NCBI GenBank assembly: GCA_020848905.1
Contig: JADLHG010000083.1
Span: 124,001 to 188,000 of the forward strand
Origin: Deltaproteobacteria bacterium
GTDB taxonomy: Bacteria > Myxococcota_A > Polyangia > GCA-2747355 > JADLHG01
Reading direction: 5' to 3'
Length of the DNA: 64,000 nt
Under the pieces are notes generated by a model that saw only the letters and a program-made list of their open reading frames with translations, ran no database searches and was not told where the DNA came from. The translations under genes and the position numbers were made by a program. Numbering within the stretch: the stretch's first letter is position 1; each line of letters begins with the position of its first letter. Below, one piece after another: positions 36,032 to 45,750 of this stretch.

Positions 36032-36715
36032 ATGAACCTCCGCGCGACCGTCGACGAGTTGGTGGTCGAGTACCGGCGGTTGTCCAAGGACGAGCGTCGG
36101 GCCAAGAGCTATCTGCCGGCGCTCGTGGGGATCGGGAAGGTCGCCAACCTCGTCGAGGAGGAGGACTTCGAGGGGCGCACGCGCAGCGTGGATCTCTTCG
36201 GTGGTGAGGTGACGCCCGAGGGGGTCGATCAGGCGGCGGCGGACGCGCACACCACGGGCACCACGTCGGAGGACTTCCGCGCCGAGCCCTGCAATATCAC
36301 CGACGGGGTCTGGTTCATCCCGCGGAGCGACCAGCCGGTGCACCTCGGTCGCACACGCGACAACGCCATCGTCATCCCCGAGTACTCCGTCTCGCGGCAT
36401 CACTGCTGCTTTCGCTGGCTGACCGCCACGCAGCTCGCCATCGAGGAGAGCGAGGCCTACAACGAGCTCTGGGTCGACCGCCGGATGCTCGAGGACGGCA
36501 AGCGCCACGTGCTGCGTGGCGGCGAGTCGGTCGCGCTCGGGAAGTACCTCTTTCGCTTCCTCTACGGCTCGGGCATCGAGCGGCTGATCCAGACCCGCTT
36601 CCTCGTGGTGGGCGCCGACGGCACGCTGGATGTCGCCGAGACGGTGACTCGCGCCAGCGAGCCCGCCGAGCCGCCCAAGAAGGGCGGCTTCTTCAGCAAG
36701 CTCTTCGGCAAGTAG
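36032..36715 (+). CDS. FHA-domain protein with conserved C-terminal tail
   Basis: The ATG at 36032 gives 227 residues. After a helical N-terminal region (VDELVVEYRRLSKDERRAKS) and a loop, the FHA domain covers about 115-190. It includes VHLGRTRDNAIVIPEYSVSRHHCCF, which has the conserved Gly-Arg, Ser and His of phosphothreonine-binding FHA domains. The C-terminus ends in a Lys/Phe-rich PKKGGFFSKLFGK, possibly a membrane-associating or docking tail. FHA proteins in myxobacteria often act with Ser/Thr kinases, but no kinase is next to it. It is transcribed away from the DUF885 gene across 204 bp containing a TAAAAT element near 35964. Confidence 0.85.
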   Translation: MNLRATVDELVVEYRRLSKDERRAKSYLPALVGIGKVANLVEEEDFEGRTRSVDLFGGEVTPEGVDQAAADAHTTGTTSEDFRAEPCNITDGVWFIPRSDQPVHLGRTRDNAIVIPEYSVSRHHCCFRWLTATQLAIEESEAYNELWVDRRMLEDGKRHVLRGGESVALGKYLFRFLYGSGIERLIQTRFLVVGADGTLDVAETVTRASEPAEPPKKGGFFSKLFGK

Positions 36716-36761
36716 CGCGCTGAAGGTACCGCGGCGCTTCGACCGGGTCCCTGCGTGCCGG

Positions 36762-37379
36762 TCAGGACAGCGTCACCACCGGGACGCCGATCCGGGTAGC
36801 CAGCGCCGCCGCGGCGCGCGTCGTCCAGCCCTCGTAGATCCCCCAGGGGTCGTCGGCCCAGGGCGCGAGCAGGTCGATCGCCGAGAGCACCCCCACGAGC
36901 CGGTTGTCGTCGAGCACCAGCCGGACCCGACTGGCCGAGCGGTAGGCGTAGCCCTCGGCCTGCACCGCGCGCACCGAGCCGACGGGGATGCGGCGTGCTG
37001 CGCCGACCCGCGGATGGAGCGAGAGGTCTTTGTGCGTGGCCACGCAGCGTAGCCCTCCCCGGTCGAAGAGCTCGATCACCTCCGTTCCCTCGGTCCAGGC
37101 GACTTTCCACGGCGTCTGGAACATGAAGTCGAGGCCTCCCGGCAACACCCTGCCCCGCTGCTCCAGAGCGGCCCGCAACGGGGCGACGTCCTCGTCTCCC
37201 ACGTACCCGTGCCACAGCAGGTGCGGCCGCTTGTTCCCCTCGAGCTGCAGCAACCCGAGGCGAGTCATTCCTTCCACGACCCAGGTGCCGCTCCCGAGGA
37301 GCGCGCGTCCCCCCTGCCACACAGCTCCGATGGCCGCCAAGGCCTCGGCCACGGAATATCGATGTACGGGTGCGGTCAC
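36762..37379 (-). CDS. Unrecognised protein, probably cytoplasmic
   Basis: The frame begins at the GTG at 37379 and encodes 205 residues. No signal peptide or transmembrane segment is present. The N-terminus is helical (VAEALAAIGAVWQGGRALLG). The body contains blocks such as EVIELFDRGGLRCVATHKDL and VRLVLDDNRLVGVLSAIDLL that look like an alpha/beta fold with CBS-like phrasing (the LVGVLSAID turn), though not a full CBS pair. I do not recognise the family. It converges with the FHA gene (46-nt gap) and is downstream of the efflux operon with a 48-nt gap, so it may be its last gene. Confidence 0.68.
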   Translation of the reverse strand: MTAPVHRYSVAEALAAIGAVWQGGRALLGSGTWVVEGMTRLGLLQLEGNKRPHLLWHGYVGDEDVAPLRAALEQRGRVLPGGLDFMFQTPWKVAWTEGTEVIELFDRGGLRCVATHKDLSLHPRVGAARRIPVGSVRAVQAEGYAYRSASRVRLVLDDNRLVGVLSAIDLLAPWADDPWGIYEGWTTRAAAALATRIGVPVVTLS

Positions 37380-37427
37380 GGCAAGTGCTCTGCCTCTCTC
37401 GGCGAGGTGTGGATCGCCTCGCGCCGC

Positions 37428-38684
37428 CTATTCGTACCGCAGCGCCTCGACCGGATCCATGCGCGCCGCCCGCCACGCGGGGTAGAGCCCGAAGAGCATG
37501 CCGACGAAGAGACTGCTGCCGAGGCCCAGCGCGAAGGCCCAGAGTTCGTAGTGCGCGTTCCAGGCGCCGAGCCAGGCGGCGAGCCCCTTCGTCACGAGGA
37601 AGACCAGCGCCGCCCCGCCGACGACCCCGATCGTGCCGCCGACCGCCGAGACGATCGCGGCCTCGACGAGGAACTGGCGCAGGATGTTGCCCGGCGTCGC
37701 ACCGAGGGAGCGGCGGATCCCGATCTCGCGCGTCCGCTCGGTCACCGTGACCAGCATGATGTTCATGATGTTGATGCCGCCCACGAAGAGCGAGAGCGCC
37801 GCAGTGCAGAGCATGAGCACGTTGATCACGAGGAAGATGAGCCGCTCCTGCTCCTTCTGGCCCTTGTCGTTGCCCGAGAGGCGGAAGTTCTCCACGCCGT
37901 GGTGGCGCCGCGTGAGCACGCTCGTCACGAGCCGCTCGGTTTGCACGAGCCGTTCCATCAGCGGCTCCTGGGCGGGGAGGAGTCGCACGTAGAGCTCGTC
38001 GATGCGCCGCGTGTGCCGGATCGAGGCGGCGAAGGTCGTCGCCGGCACGACGACGCGGCGGTCCCACATCCAGATCCCCGGGCCTGCTACCAGCGGCGGC
38101 TTGCGCTTGAGCACCCCCACCACCTCCCAGCGCAGGCCCGAGACCTGGAGCGAGATGCCCGAGAGGCTCGCGGGTGCGCCGAGGAGCTCGCGCCAGACCT
38201 CGTCGCCCACCACGCAGACGCGTGCGCGACGCTCGAGGTCGTGCGCGTCGATGAAACGACCCCGGGCGAGCTCCACCCGGTAGAGCGAGAGCGCGCGGTC
38301 CGAAGCGCCGAGCACGAGGACGCGCTTTTTGCGGGTGCCGGCCCGTGCCCAGCGGCCCCAGTCGAAGAGCTCGGCCTCGGTTCGCGCCCGACCGATGGAC
38401 TCGCTCCCGTCGAGCGCGTCGGCGTCGGCGAACTCGAGCCGCCGCGCGGTACGGCCTCGCTGCCGGGGTGGCGCTTCGCTGCTTCGCACCTCGATCACGT
38501 CGGCGTCGGCGATGAACTGATTGGTCGAGAGCAGGGCCTCCTTGCCCCCCGCGAGCAGCCCCGAGAGGAGCACCATCGAGCCGGCACCGATGATCATGCC
38601 GAGCAGAGTGAGGAGGCTGCGCCCCTTGTTGTGGCGGAAGGTGTGCAGCACCGTGGCGAGCTGGTCGGCGAGGGCGGTCCACAT
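37428..38684 (-). CDS. ABC transporter permease, MacB/FtsX type (second permease)
   Basis: The 418-residue protein has the MacB layout: one N-terminal helix (LLTLLGMIIGAGSMVLLSGLL), a large periplasmic domain and three C-terminal helices (INVLMLCTAALSLFVGGINI; LVEAAIVSAVGGTIGVVGGA; final LGSSLFVGMLFGLYPAW). The MacB-type motif VTERTREIGIRRSLGATPGNI is clear. These mechanotransmission transporters extrude lipids, peptides or drugs through a TolC-type channel. It lies 3 nt after a second, related permease gene; the pair probably forms a heterodimer with the ATPase encoded upstream. Confidence 0.93.
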   Translation of the reverse strand: MWTALADQLATVLHTFRHNKGRSLLTLLGMIIGAGSMVLLSGLLAGGKEALLSTNQFIADADVIEVRSSEAPPRQRGRTARRLEFADADALDGSESIGRARTEAELFDWGRWARAGTRKKRVLVLGASDRALSLYRVELARGRFIDAHDLERRARVCVVGDEVWRELLGAPASLSGISLQVSGLRWEVVGVLKRKPPLVAGPGIWMWDRRVVVPATTFAASIRHTRRIDELYVRLLPAQEPLMERLVQTERLVTSVLTRRHHGVENFRLSGNDKGQKEQERLIFLVINVLMLCTAALSLFVGGINIMNIMLVTVTERTREIGIRRSLGATPGNILRQFLVEAAIVSAVGGTIGVVGGAALVFLVTKGLAAWLGAWNAHYELWAFALGLGSSLFVGMLFGLYPAWRAARMDPVEALRYE

Positions 38685-38687
38685 GCG

Positions 38688-39917
38688 CTAGCCCCGCATC
38701 GCCTGGACGGGGTCTAGGCGTCCCGCGCGTCGAGCCGGGAAGTAGCCGAAGAGCAGACCGATCACCGTGGCCACGAGGAGCGAGGCCAGCACGGCTGGCT
38801 GCGAGACGCTCGTGACCCAGCTCGGCTTGAAGTGGCGGATCAGCGCCGACGCGCCGAGGGCCGAGGCGACGCCGCACGCCGCGCCGAGCAGCCCCCCTGC
38901 CCCGGAGAGCAGGGCCGCCTCGACCAGGAACTGGCGCCCTATGTCGGTGGGAGTGGCGCCGAGCGCTTTGCGGATGCCGATCTCGCGGACGCGCTCGGCG
39001 ACGGAGACGAGCATGATGTTCATGATCCCGACGCCGCCGACGAGCAGCGTGATCGCGGCGAGCAGTCCGACGATCACCTTCATGATCAGGAAGACCTTCA
39101 CGAAGCCGGCCAGCCGCTTCTCGAGGTCGAAGATAGCGAAGTCGTCCACGTCGTGGTGCCGCACCAGGAGGCGCGCGTTCATCACGCGCTTGACTACGTC
39201 GTTGTAGGCGGGGCCCTCGGTCTGCAGGAAGAGCTGGCGAGCGGCGTCGAGCTCGCCGAGGCTCACGTCGGAGAGCGCCTCGAGCGGGAGGACCAGCACG
39301 TTGTCCCAGTCCCAACCGAAGCGGATCCCCCAGCGATCCACCTTCTCCAGGCGACCGACGATCCGGCAGCGCAGCTTGGCCACCTGGAGCGAGCGACCGA
39401 CGACGTCCGTGCCGCGGTCGAAGAGCTTTTCGGCGAGCGTGTCGCCGATCACGCAGACGCGCGCGTGGAGCGCGGCGTCGCGGGCGTCGAAGAGCCGGCC
39501 CTGCGCGGCGCGGTACCGGAAGAAGGAGAAGAAGCGGGGGTCGGAGGCCACGAGGTCCACCGGACGCTGGCGGCCCGCGTCGGTCTGGGCCGATTTGCCG
39601 CCGAGGACCGCGAGCTGGGTCACGCTGCGCAGGTGCGGGATGTCCTCGACGGCCGCGGCGTCGGCGCGGGTCAGGCCGCGCGTGTAGGAGAGCTGGCGCG
39701 CTTCCTTCGCGTCAGGCGGCTTGCGCCAGACGGAGAGGAGCTGCGAGCCGCCGAGCTCCTCGACGCCGACGAGGAGCGTCTTCAGCCCCGAGTCGGCCAG
39801 CGAGGTCATGAGGACGATCGAGAAGGCGCCGATGGTGATCGAGAGGACCGTGAGCAGCGACCGCACCTTGTGCGCGCGAAGGACCGCCGCGGCGATGCCC
39901 AGGTATTCGAGCCACAC
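38688..39917 (-). CDS. ABC transporter permease, MacB/FtsX type (first permease)
   Basis: The frame starts with GTG at 39917 and gives 409 residues. The layout matches its neighbour: N-terminal helix (LLTVLSITIGAFSIVLMTSLA), periplasmic domain and C-terminal helices. It contains the family motif VSERVREIGIRKALG-like sequence (VAERVREIGIRKALGATPTDI) and the end GLLFGYFPARRAGRLDPVQAMRG. The stop is followed 3 nt later by the second permease and the start comes 9 nt after the fusion-protein gene. The two permeases are clearly homologous but diverged in the periplasmic domains, which argues for a heterodimeric pump. Confidence 0.93.
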   Translation of the reverse strand: MWLEYLGIAAAVLRAHKVRSLLTVLSITIGAFSIVLMTSLADSGLKTLLVGVEELGGSQLLSVWRKPPDAKEARQLSYTRGLTRADAAAVEDIPHLRSVTQLAVLGGKSAQTDAGRQRPVDLVASDPRFFSFFRYRAAQGRLFDARDAALHARVCVIGDTLAEKLFDRGTDVVGRSLQVAKLRCRIVGRLEKVDRWGIRFGWDWDNVLVLPLEALSDVSLGELDAARQLFLQTEGPAYNDVVKRVMNARLLVRHHDVDDFAIFDLEKRLAGFVKVFLIMKVIVGLLAAITLLVGGVGIMNIMLVSVAERVREIGIRKALGATPTDIGRQFLVEAALLSGAGGLLGAACGVASALGASALIRHFKPSWVTSVSQPAVLASLLVATVIGLLFGYFPARRAGRLDPVQAMRG

Positions 39918-39926
39918 GGCGGCGTC

Positions 39927-41051
39927 TCACTTCCACTCGTTGGCGTCGGCCGAAGGGGGCTTGATGAGCACGCGCTCCCCCTCGCGCAGGCCGGAAAGGA
40001 TCTCCAGGTCCCGGTCGTTTCGCGCCCCCACCGTGACGGGGACGCGTTCGGTGCGCACCAGCCCCTTGGCGTCGGGCTGGCCGCTGACCCGCGTGGCGAA
40101 GTAGCGCTCCTTTTCCTTGGTGGCGGCCTCGATGGGCAGGCGCAGCACGTTCTTGCGCGTCTCGATCTGGATGCGCACGTCGGCGGTCATGCCGGGCTTG
40201 ATCACCTCGGTCCCGGCCGGCTCGAGCGTGGCCTCGATCGGAAAGACCTCGACGTCCTTCCCTTTGGGGAGGAGCGCCGCGGGGGCGATCTTGGTCACGT
40301 GTGCGCGGAAGGTGCGCCCGGGGAGGGCGTCGAGCGTCAGGGTCACGCGCTGGCCGAGCTTCACCCGGGCGACGTCGATCTGGTTGAGCTCCGCCTTGGC
40401 GATGAGGGTCGAGAGGTCCGAGACGACGAGGAGCGACCGGTCGTCGAAGGTGGAGGCCACGCCGGGGACCACGGTCTCGCCGGGCTGGATGTTGCGCTGG
40501 GTCACGGTGCCGTCGAGGGGCGAGGTCAGACGCGAGAAGCGGAGCTGGTCGCGCGCCGAGGCGAGCTGCTCGGTGGCCTGCGCGAGGGTCACCCGCCGCG
40601 TCTTGAGGTCGTTCTCCGCCAGGTCGACGTCGGCCTGCGAGACGCCGCGTTCGGCGAGCCCGCGCCGCTTGCGGGAGAGGGTGAGCTCGGCGAGCTCGAG
40701 CGCCACCTTGCACTTGTCCACCTCCTGCTGGGCGCGTACGACGGTGCGCTGGAAGTCGATGGGATCGAGCACGAGGAGGAGCTGCCCCTTCTTGACCCGC
40801 GCCCCCTCCTCGACGAGCACGCGCAGGGCCTGGCCGCCGACCTTGGACTTCACGGCGACCTTCTCGCGCGGCTCGATCTTGCCCAGCTCGACCACGTCGA
40901 TCTGAAGGTCCCCGCGCGTGGCCTTGACCACGAGGTGCGGGTCCACCTTCACCCCCTTGCTGCTGCGGGCGCGCGAGAGGAAGAGCGCGGAGCCGCCGCC
41001 GATGAGGACGGCTGCGAGCACGACCCAGCGCCAGACGCGACGTCGCTTCAT
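39927..41051 (-). CDS. Periplasmic membrane fusion protein (HlyD/MacA/RND type)
   Basis: At 374 residues this has the adaptor layout: one N-terminal helix (VLAAVLIGGGSALFLSRA) and a lipoyl/beta-barrel module (VVELGKIEPREKVAVKSKVG, then VEEGARVKKGQLLLVLD). A coiled-coil hairpin of about 80 residues follows (QQEVDKCKVALELAELTL...). The second lipoyl part has GTVTQRNIQPGETVVPG, then the barrel. MacA-type adaptors connect the inner-membrane ABC pump to TolC. Its start overlaps the stop of the TolC gene as ATGA, so translation is coupled. The substrate is unknown. Confidence 0.94.
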   Translation of the reverse strand: MKRRRVWRWVVLAAVLIGGGSALFLSRARSSKGVKVDPHLVVKATRGDLQIDVVELGKIEPREKVAVKSKVGGQALRVLVEEGARVKKGQLLLVLDPIDFQRTVVRAQQEVDKCKVALELAELTLSRKRRGLAERGVSQADVDLAENDLKTRRVTLAQATEQLASARDQLRFSRLTSPLDGTVTQRNIQPGETVVPGVASTFDDRSLLVVSDLSTLIAKAELNQIDVARVKLGQRVTLTLDALPGRTFRAHVTKIAPAALLPKGKDVEVFPIEATLEPAGTEVIKPGMTADVRIQIETRKNVLRLPIEAATKEKERYFATRVSGQPDAKGLVRTERVPVTVGARNDRDLEILSGLREGERVLIKPPSADANEWK

Positions 41052-42392
41052 CGGGACCTTGTCTTTCCGAGCGCGAGGCTCACGTCGGCGATGGGGAGGC
41101 GTCCCGTGGCAGCGGCTAACTCGCTCCAGCCGAGGGCGATGGAGGCGTCGACGTCCGCCAGGTCGAGCTCGGCGTTGAGCAGCTCCACCTGCGCGTCGAG
41201 GTAGTCCAGGATCGTCCCCTCGCCATTGCGGTAGCGACGGTCGATGATGGTGAGGTTGTCGCGGGCGAGGGAGCGCGTGCTCACGAGCGGGTCGCGCGTG
41301 CGATAGAGGCGCTGCAGGCGGACGTGCGCCAGACGGACCTCCTGCTCCACCAGGCGGCCGAGGCGGCGCTCGTCCTGCTCCTGCTGGGAGGCGACGTAGC
41401 GCGCGTCGCGCACCGCGGTGGCCGTATTGAAGGTGTCGAAGAGGTTGATCGAGAGCGTCGCGCCGACGAGGAGCGAGAGCGAGGTGTTGGCGAAGGGGTT
41501 TGCGCTCCCCGAGGGGGTCATGAGACCGCCGCCCACGAAGCCGAGGTACGAGCCGTTGCCGTACTGGAGCTGCATGGCGCCGCCGAGCTGGGGGAAGTAC
41601 CCGGAGCGCGCCGCGCGTATGGCTTCGCGCGCGGCGAGGGTGCGGTGCTGCGCCGCGAGGAGCTCCGGTCGGACGCGGGCGGCCGAGGCGAGGAGGTGGT
41701 CGACCTCCTCGGGGCGGTGAGGCGGCGGGGGCGGAACGTCGATCGGCTCGGTGAGCCAGAGGTCGGCGCCGCCGAGCTCGAGGGCGACGGCGAGCTGGGC
41801 CCTCCCTTCGGCGGCAGATCCCTTGAGCGAGGCCAGGCGCGCTTCCTCGCGCAGGCGGCGGGCCTCGATGCGGTTGAGGTCGACGGGGGGCGCGAGACCG
41901 GCGCGGACGCGGGCGTTCACCACCTTCACGGCGTCCTGATAGCGGGAGAGGGCCTGCTCGGAGACGGCGGCCTGGAGCTCGACGCGGCGCACGCTCCAGT
42001 AGGCGCGAAGCACCTCGATGGCCACGGCGCGGGCCGTGGCGCGGTGCGTGGCTACGGCGGCGGCATCGAGGTGCCTGGCGCGGCTCACGTTCGCGGTGAG
42101 GCGGAAGCCGGTGAAGAGGGGCACGGCGAGGCTCGCGGTGAAGCTCGAGGTCCCGCTGGTCGTCGTGCCGCTCGTCGCGGCGCAGGCCCCGGTCGGGTCG
42201 CAGGCGGGGTCGGAGAAGGCCTTCCAGGCGCGCCACTGCTCGCCGAGGGAGGCATCCACCTTGGCGCTGACGCGGTCGAGCTGGGCGCGGAGGAGGGCCA
42301 GCTTGCTGCGGTCCCGCGCCAGGAGGGCGTAGGCGGTCTGCGGGTCAAGCCTGAGCGCGCGCTCGACGGCGGCGCGGAGGCTCAGGGTCTGC

Positions 42393-43193
<801 letters not shown>

Positions 43194-43326
43194 GGTGCGG
43201 CTCTTCCCGGTGCGGCGGAAAAGGGGTCGGACCGATTGGCCCTTCGCGGGGGCACTATACCCAGGGGGGCGGTCCGTGCATGCAGAAACCCGCGGAGCCG
43301 CCGTTCCATTTCGCGCCGGCGCGAAT

Positions 43327-43556
43327 TAACCCCGGAGCGCACCTGCCCACCTGCCCCGGCGCGCACCTGCCCCGGAGCGCACCGGGGTTGAGTTTGAGAC
43401 CGCTCGGCCCCGGCGCGCACCGGGGTTGAGTTCGTTTCGGGGTTGAGTTCAGTTCGAGACCGCTCCGGGGTTGAGTTCGTTTCGGGGTTGAGTTCAGTTC
43501 GAGACCGCTCCGGGGTTGATAGCGAGAGTTCGCGCTACGAGAGCGCTCCGGGGTTA
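43327..43556. repeat. 230-bp repeat element with 14-bp perfect terminal inverted repeats
   Basis: The left end TAACCCCGGAGCGC (43327-43340) and right end GCGCTCCGGGGTTA (43543-43556) are exact inverse complements. Inside are GCGCACCTGCCCCGG-type direct repeats and a 45-nt tandem repeat. The motif ACCGGGGTTGAG recurs and matches, in reverse complement, the core of the hairpin repeats beside the transposase at 44.8 kb. The element has no gene and occupies about half of the 490-bp gap between the ATPase start (43193) and the lipoprotein stop (43684); the rest of that gap shows nothing. It resembles a composite REP/BIME or a small MITE. Confidence 0.7.
43421..43510. repeat. Two perfect 45-nt tandem copies
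   Basis: The unit from 43421 to 43465 (beginning CGGGGTTGAGTTCG and ending CGAGACCGCTC) is repeated exactly at 43466-43510, and a third copy starts at 43511 and breaks after ten nt. Each unit contains two GGGGTTGAGTTC half-units, so the array has an internal period of roughly half the unit. There are no variable spacers, so it is not a CRISPR. It lies inside the 230-bp element. Confidence 0.85.
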
Positions 43557-43683
43557 GATGTTCCCGATGTGCGGAGGGTTGGCTCCCTCTCGGGGCGCCA
43601 CTTCGGGGAGAGCGCCGGGTCGAGTGCCGGATGTGACGTTCCTCACATCGAGGGTCGCGGCGTTCGTTCCGCTGTGAGCGGGA

Positions 43684-44391
43684 CTACTTGCCGGCGCGCG
43701 TGCAGATTCCGATCGGAACGGGGTTGCCGTCCAACACCTCGGAGCCAGCCCCCTTGCCGAGGTCGAGCGTCCCATCGAAGAGCGTGGTGCTCGAGGCGGG
43801 GAGGAGGCCCTTCGCGTTCGGGTCCCATTCGAGAACGGTGCGGATGAGGGAAACGGTCACCGGGTTGGGCGCGACGTCGTCGATCTGGAAGGTGAGGTCG
43901 AAGACGCAGGTGCAGCGGCAGCGCGCGTAGTCTGAGGTTCCGGGGACCTTCTCGGGCGTGTCTGTGATGGTGATGCGGAGCTTGCCGGCCGCGCGGGGAA
44001 CGGCCTCGACGGTGTGAACGCCACAGCAGTTGAGGCTCATGCGCTGGTCGACGAGGGTCAGGCGTTGCCGTGCGCGGTCGTAGCTCCACCTGAGGAGTTC
44101 CGCGTCGCAATAGCTCGTGGCGACCCCCGCGTCGTGCCGCGCCGGGCGGGCGTCTGGCGTGAGGGCCCGCGCGCGATCGAAGCCGCCGCAGGTGCTGGAC
44201 TGGACGTTGCGGGCCAGGTTGGGATCGCCCCCACCGTCGCGCTTTGGAACGGCGCCATCTCCCTGCGTGGCCGAAGTGTCGACGAGGGCTTGCGCGTCGG
44301 CGGCTGCTCCGCCGCTCGAGCTGCATCCCGCGGCCAGGGCCGACACTGCCAGCAGAAGCACGGTTCGCCGTTCTTCGCGGTAGATCACCAT
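43684..44391 (-). CDS. Putative lipoprotein with Asp-rich linker
   Basis: The ATG at 44391 has AGGAG seven nt upstream, so longer in-frame starts are not needed. The 235-residue product starts with a basic leader and hydrophobic helix (RRTVLLLAVSALAAGC, lipobox LAAGC). An Ala/Asp-rich linker (KRDGGGDPNLARN) and a Cys-containing domain follow (LNCCGVHTVEAVPRA; SDYARCRCTCVFDLTFQIDD). No family was recognised. It stands between two repeat-rich stretches. The 417 bp from its start to the RAYT stop contain only the repeat array at 44463-44580 and nothing else that I can name. Confidence 0.78.
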   Translation of the reverse strand: MVIYREERRTVLLLAVSALAAGCSSSGGAAADAQALVDTSATQGDGAVPKRDGGGDPNLARNVQSSTCGGFDRARALTPDARPARHDAGVATSYCDAELLRWSYDRARQRLTLVDQRMSLNCCGVHTVEAVPRAAGKLRITITDTPEKVPGTSDYARCRCTCVFDLTFQIDDVAPNPVTVSLIRTVLEWDPNAKGLLPASSTTLFDGTLDLGKGAGSEVLDGNPVPIGICTRAGK

Positions 44392-44462
44392 GGGCTTCTC
44401 CTCAGCAGACCAACGAGATGTTACCCCATGTGCGACCTCGCGGACCGCACCCGCTTTGGACG

Positions 44463-44580
44463 GCACCGGGGCAGGTAGACCTTTCTCCGGGCTCCAGGCC
44501 CCACCGGGCTCCGGGCCCCACCGGGGTAGATTGCGTCCCGTCCGGCTCCGGGCCCCACCGGGGTAGATTGCGTCCCGTCT
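44463..44580. repeat. REP-like repeat array downstream of the RAYT gene (inverted orientation)
   Basis: Two perfect 36-nt copies lie at 44507-44542 and 44544-44579, and shorter partial copies precede them from 44463. Each contains GGGCCCCACCGGGGTAGATT, where CCCC and GGGG can pair around ACC. In reverse complement the core reads AATCTACCCCGGTGGGG, close to the AATCAACCCCGGTGCGGGG core on the other side of the transposase. The two arrays are thus inverted with respect to each other around the gene, the layout expected of REP sequences mobilised by a RAYT. Confidence 0.8.
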
Positions 44581-44808
44581 GGACCTCGCCAGGGTGGGCT
44601 GCGTGGACGCCCACAGGGCTGCCGTGATCTTGCGCGCCGGTGGCCACGGCGGGGGAGGACCGACCCTGTGCGGCGCGAGCAGCCAGACTAGAACAGAAAG
44701 AGGTCGCGCGCGTGCCGCCCGACTGGCAGGCGGAGGAGGACTGCTCCCCCGACCGGGCTCCAGGGTGCCGGGTGCGGCAGTGAAGAATCGCAGGCGGCCG
44801 TTGTCGCT

Positions 44809-45729
44809 CTACGCGGTGTCGGCGATGAGGACAGCGTGCCGTCGGCGCATCGCGTACGTGCCGAGCGGGAAGATCACGTCATAGAGGCCGCTTCGGAAGA
44901 GGTCGTAGGCGCTGCGGTATGCATCCAGAAAGCTACGTAGACGTCTGAAGGCCTCCAGGCGGTACCACTTGTTCTTGGCGGCGACGCGCGGCGCAATGCC
45001 GCGGTGAGGGGCGGGGATCCGCGGGCTGTCGCTGGGCCTTTGCGTCAGCACGCCCTGGACGCCCAGCATTGAGCGTCCGGCCTGCGTATGGTCGCGCCGC
45101 GCGTCCCTCTCTCGCGCGTGAACGGCCCGTTGCGCTCGTTCGGCCAGCTGCGCATCGCTGAGCTCGGCATAAATGCCGGGTCGCACAAATCGTAGCCGCA
45201 CCCGGTCGGGCACTGTGTCGCCGGCGCGAAAGAAGACCGCCGGACGCCGTACGACCCGCGAGGTGCCAGCGAGGTCTCGCGGCGAGCTTCGCAGGCCGGG
45301 CCACTCCCGCCCATGACGTACCAGGCCCGCCAACACTGGGTTGGCCAGGCAGTAGCTGACCTTGTCGAGCACATCATGGTCGTCTTCGAGCCGTACCGCG
45401 CTCGGCGCCTCCGAGGCCCAGAGATTTTCCCAGCGCCCATAGGAAGCATTGATGCACTTGGCGATGTAAACATGCGCGATGCGCATGAACTCTGGCAGCT
45501 GGCCGTCGGGATCGGTCACGACGGCGTGTAGATGATTGGACATCACGCAGATCGCGTGAAGCTGGACGCCGGTGAGCTCGGCTGCCCAGGCCATGCAGAA
45601 CGCGACCACCTCGTTCGTTTGCCTACACGGTCGTAGCCAGAACTGCCGCTGCGTGCACCGTCGCGTGATGAGATATCTGCTTCCCGGGAGCACCTGTCGT
45701 GGTACGGACATGCTCCGTTCTCGGTACAT
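44809..45729 (-). CDS. REP-associated tyrosine transposase (RAYT, TnpA_REP, Y1 family)
   Basis: The 306-residue protein carries the Y1 transposase signature. The HUH pair is His66-Leu-His68 in VMSNHLHAVV. The probable catalytic Tyr88 is in VYIAKCIN, spaced as in IS200-type enzymes. The region LWASEAPSAVRLEDDHDVLDKVSYCLANPV is characteristic of REP-associated members. It is a single-strand nuclease-type enzyme that cuts at hairpin repeats. About 130 extra residues after the core (AELSDAQLAERAQRAVHARE...) are Arg-rich and of unknown role. The start is ATG 45729; ATG 45711 is also in frame. Inverted arrays of hairpin repeats lie on both sides. Confidence 0.9.
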   Translation of the reverse strand: MYRERSMSVPRQVLPGSRYLITRRCTQRQFWLRPCRQTNEVVAFCMAWAAELTGVQLHAICVMSNHLHAVVTDPDGQLPEFMRIAHVYIAKCINASYGRWENLWASEAPSAVRLEDDHDVLDKVSYCLANPVLAGLVRHGREWPGLRSSPRDLAGTSRVVRRPAVFFRAGDTVPDRVRLRFVRPGIYAELSDAQLAERAQRAVHARERDARRDHTQAGRSMLGVQGVLTQRPSDSPRIPAPHRGIAPRVAAKNKWYRLEAFRRLRSFLDAYRSAYDLFRSGLYDVIFPLGTYAMRRRHAVLIADTA

Positions 45730-45750
45730 CCACGCTACGGTTGCTCCCTC

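Noticed and set aside
43421-43510. CRISPR-like array
   Set aside because: The 45-nt copies are directly adjacent with no spacers and no cas genes are nearby, so they are simple tandem repeats within a larger element.
44594-44884. Small plus-strand frame facing the RAYT gene
   Set aside because: It overlaps the end of the transposase gene on the other strand, has no family motif and an Arg/Gly-biased composition; no ribosome site is evident.
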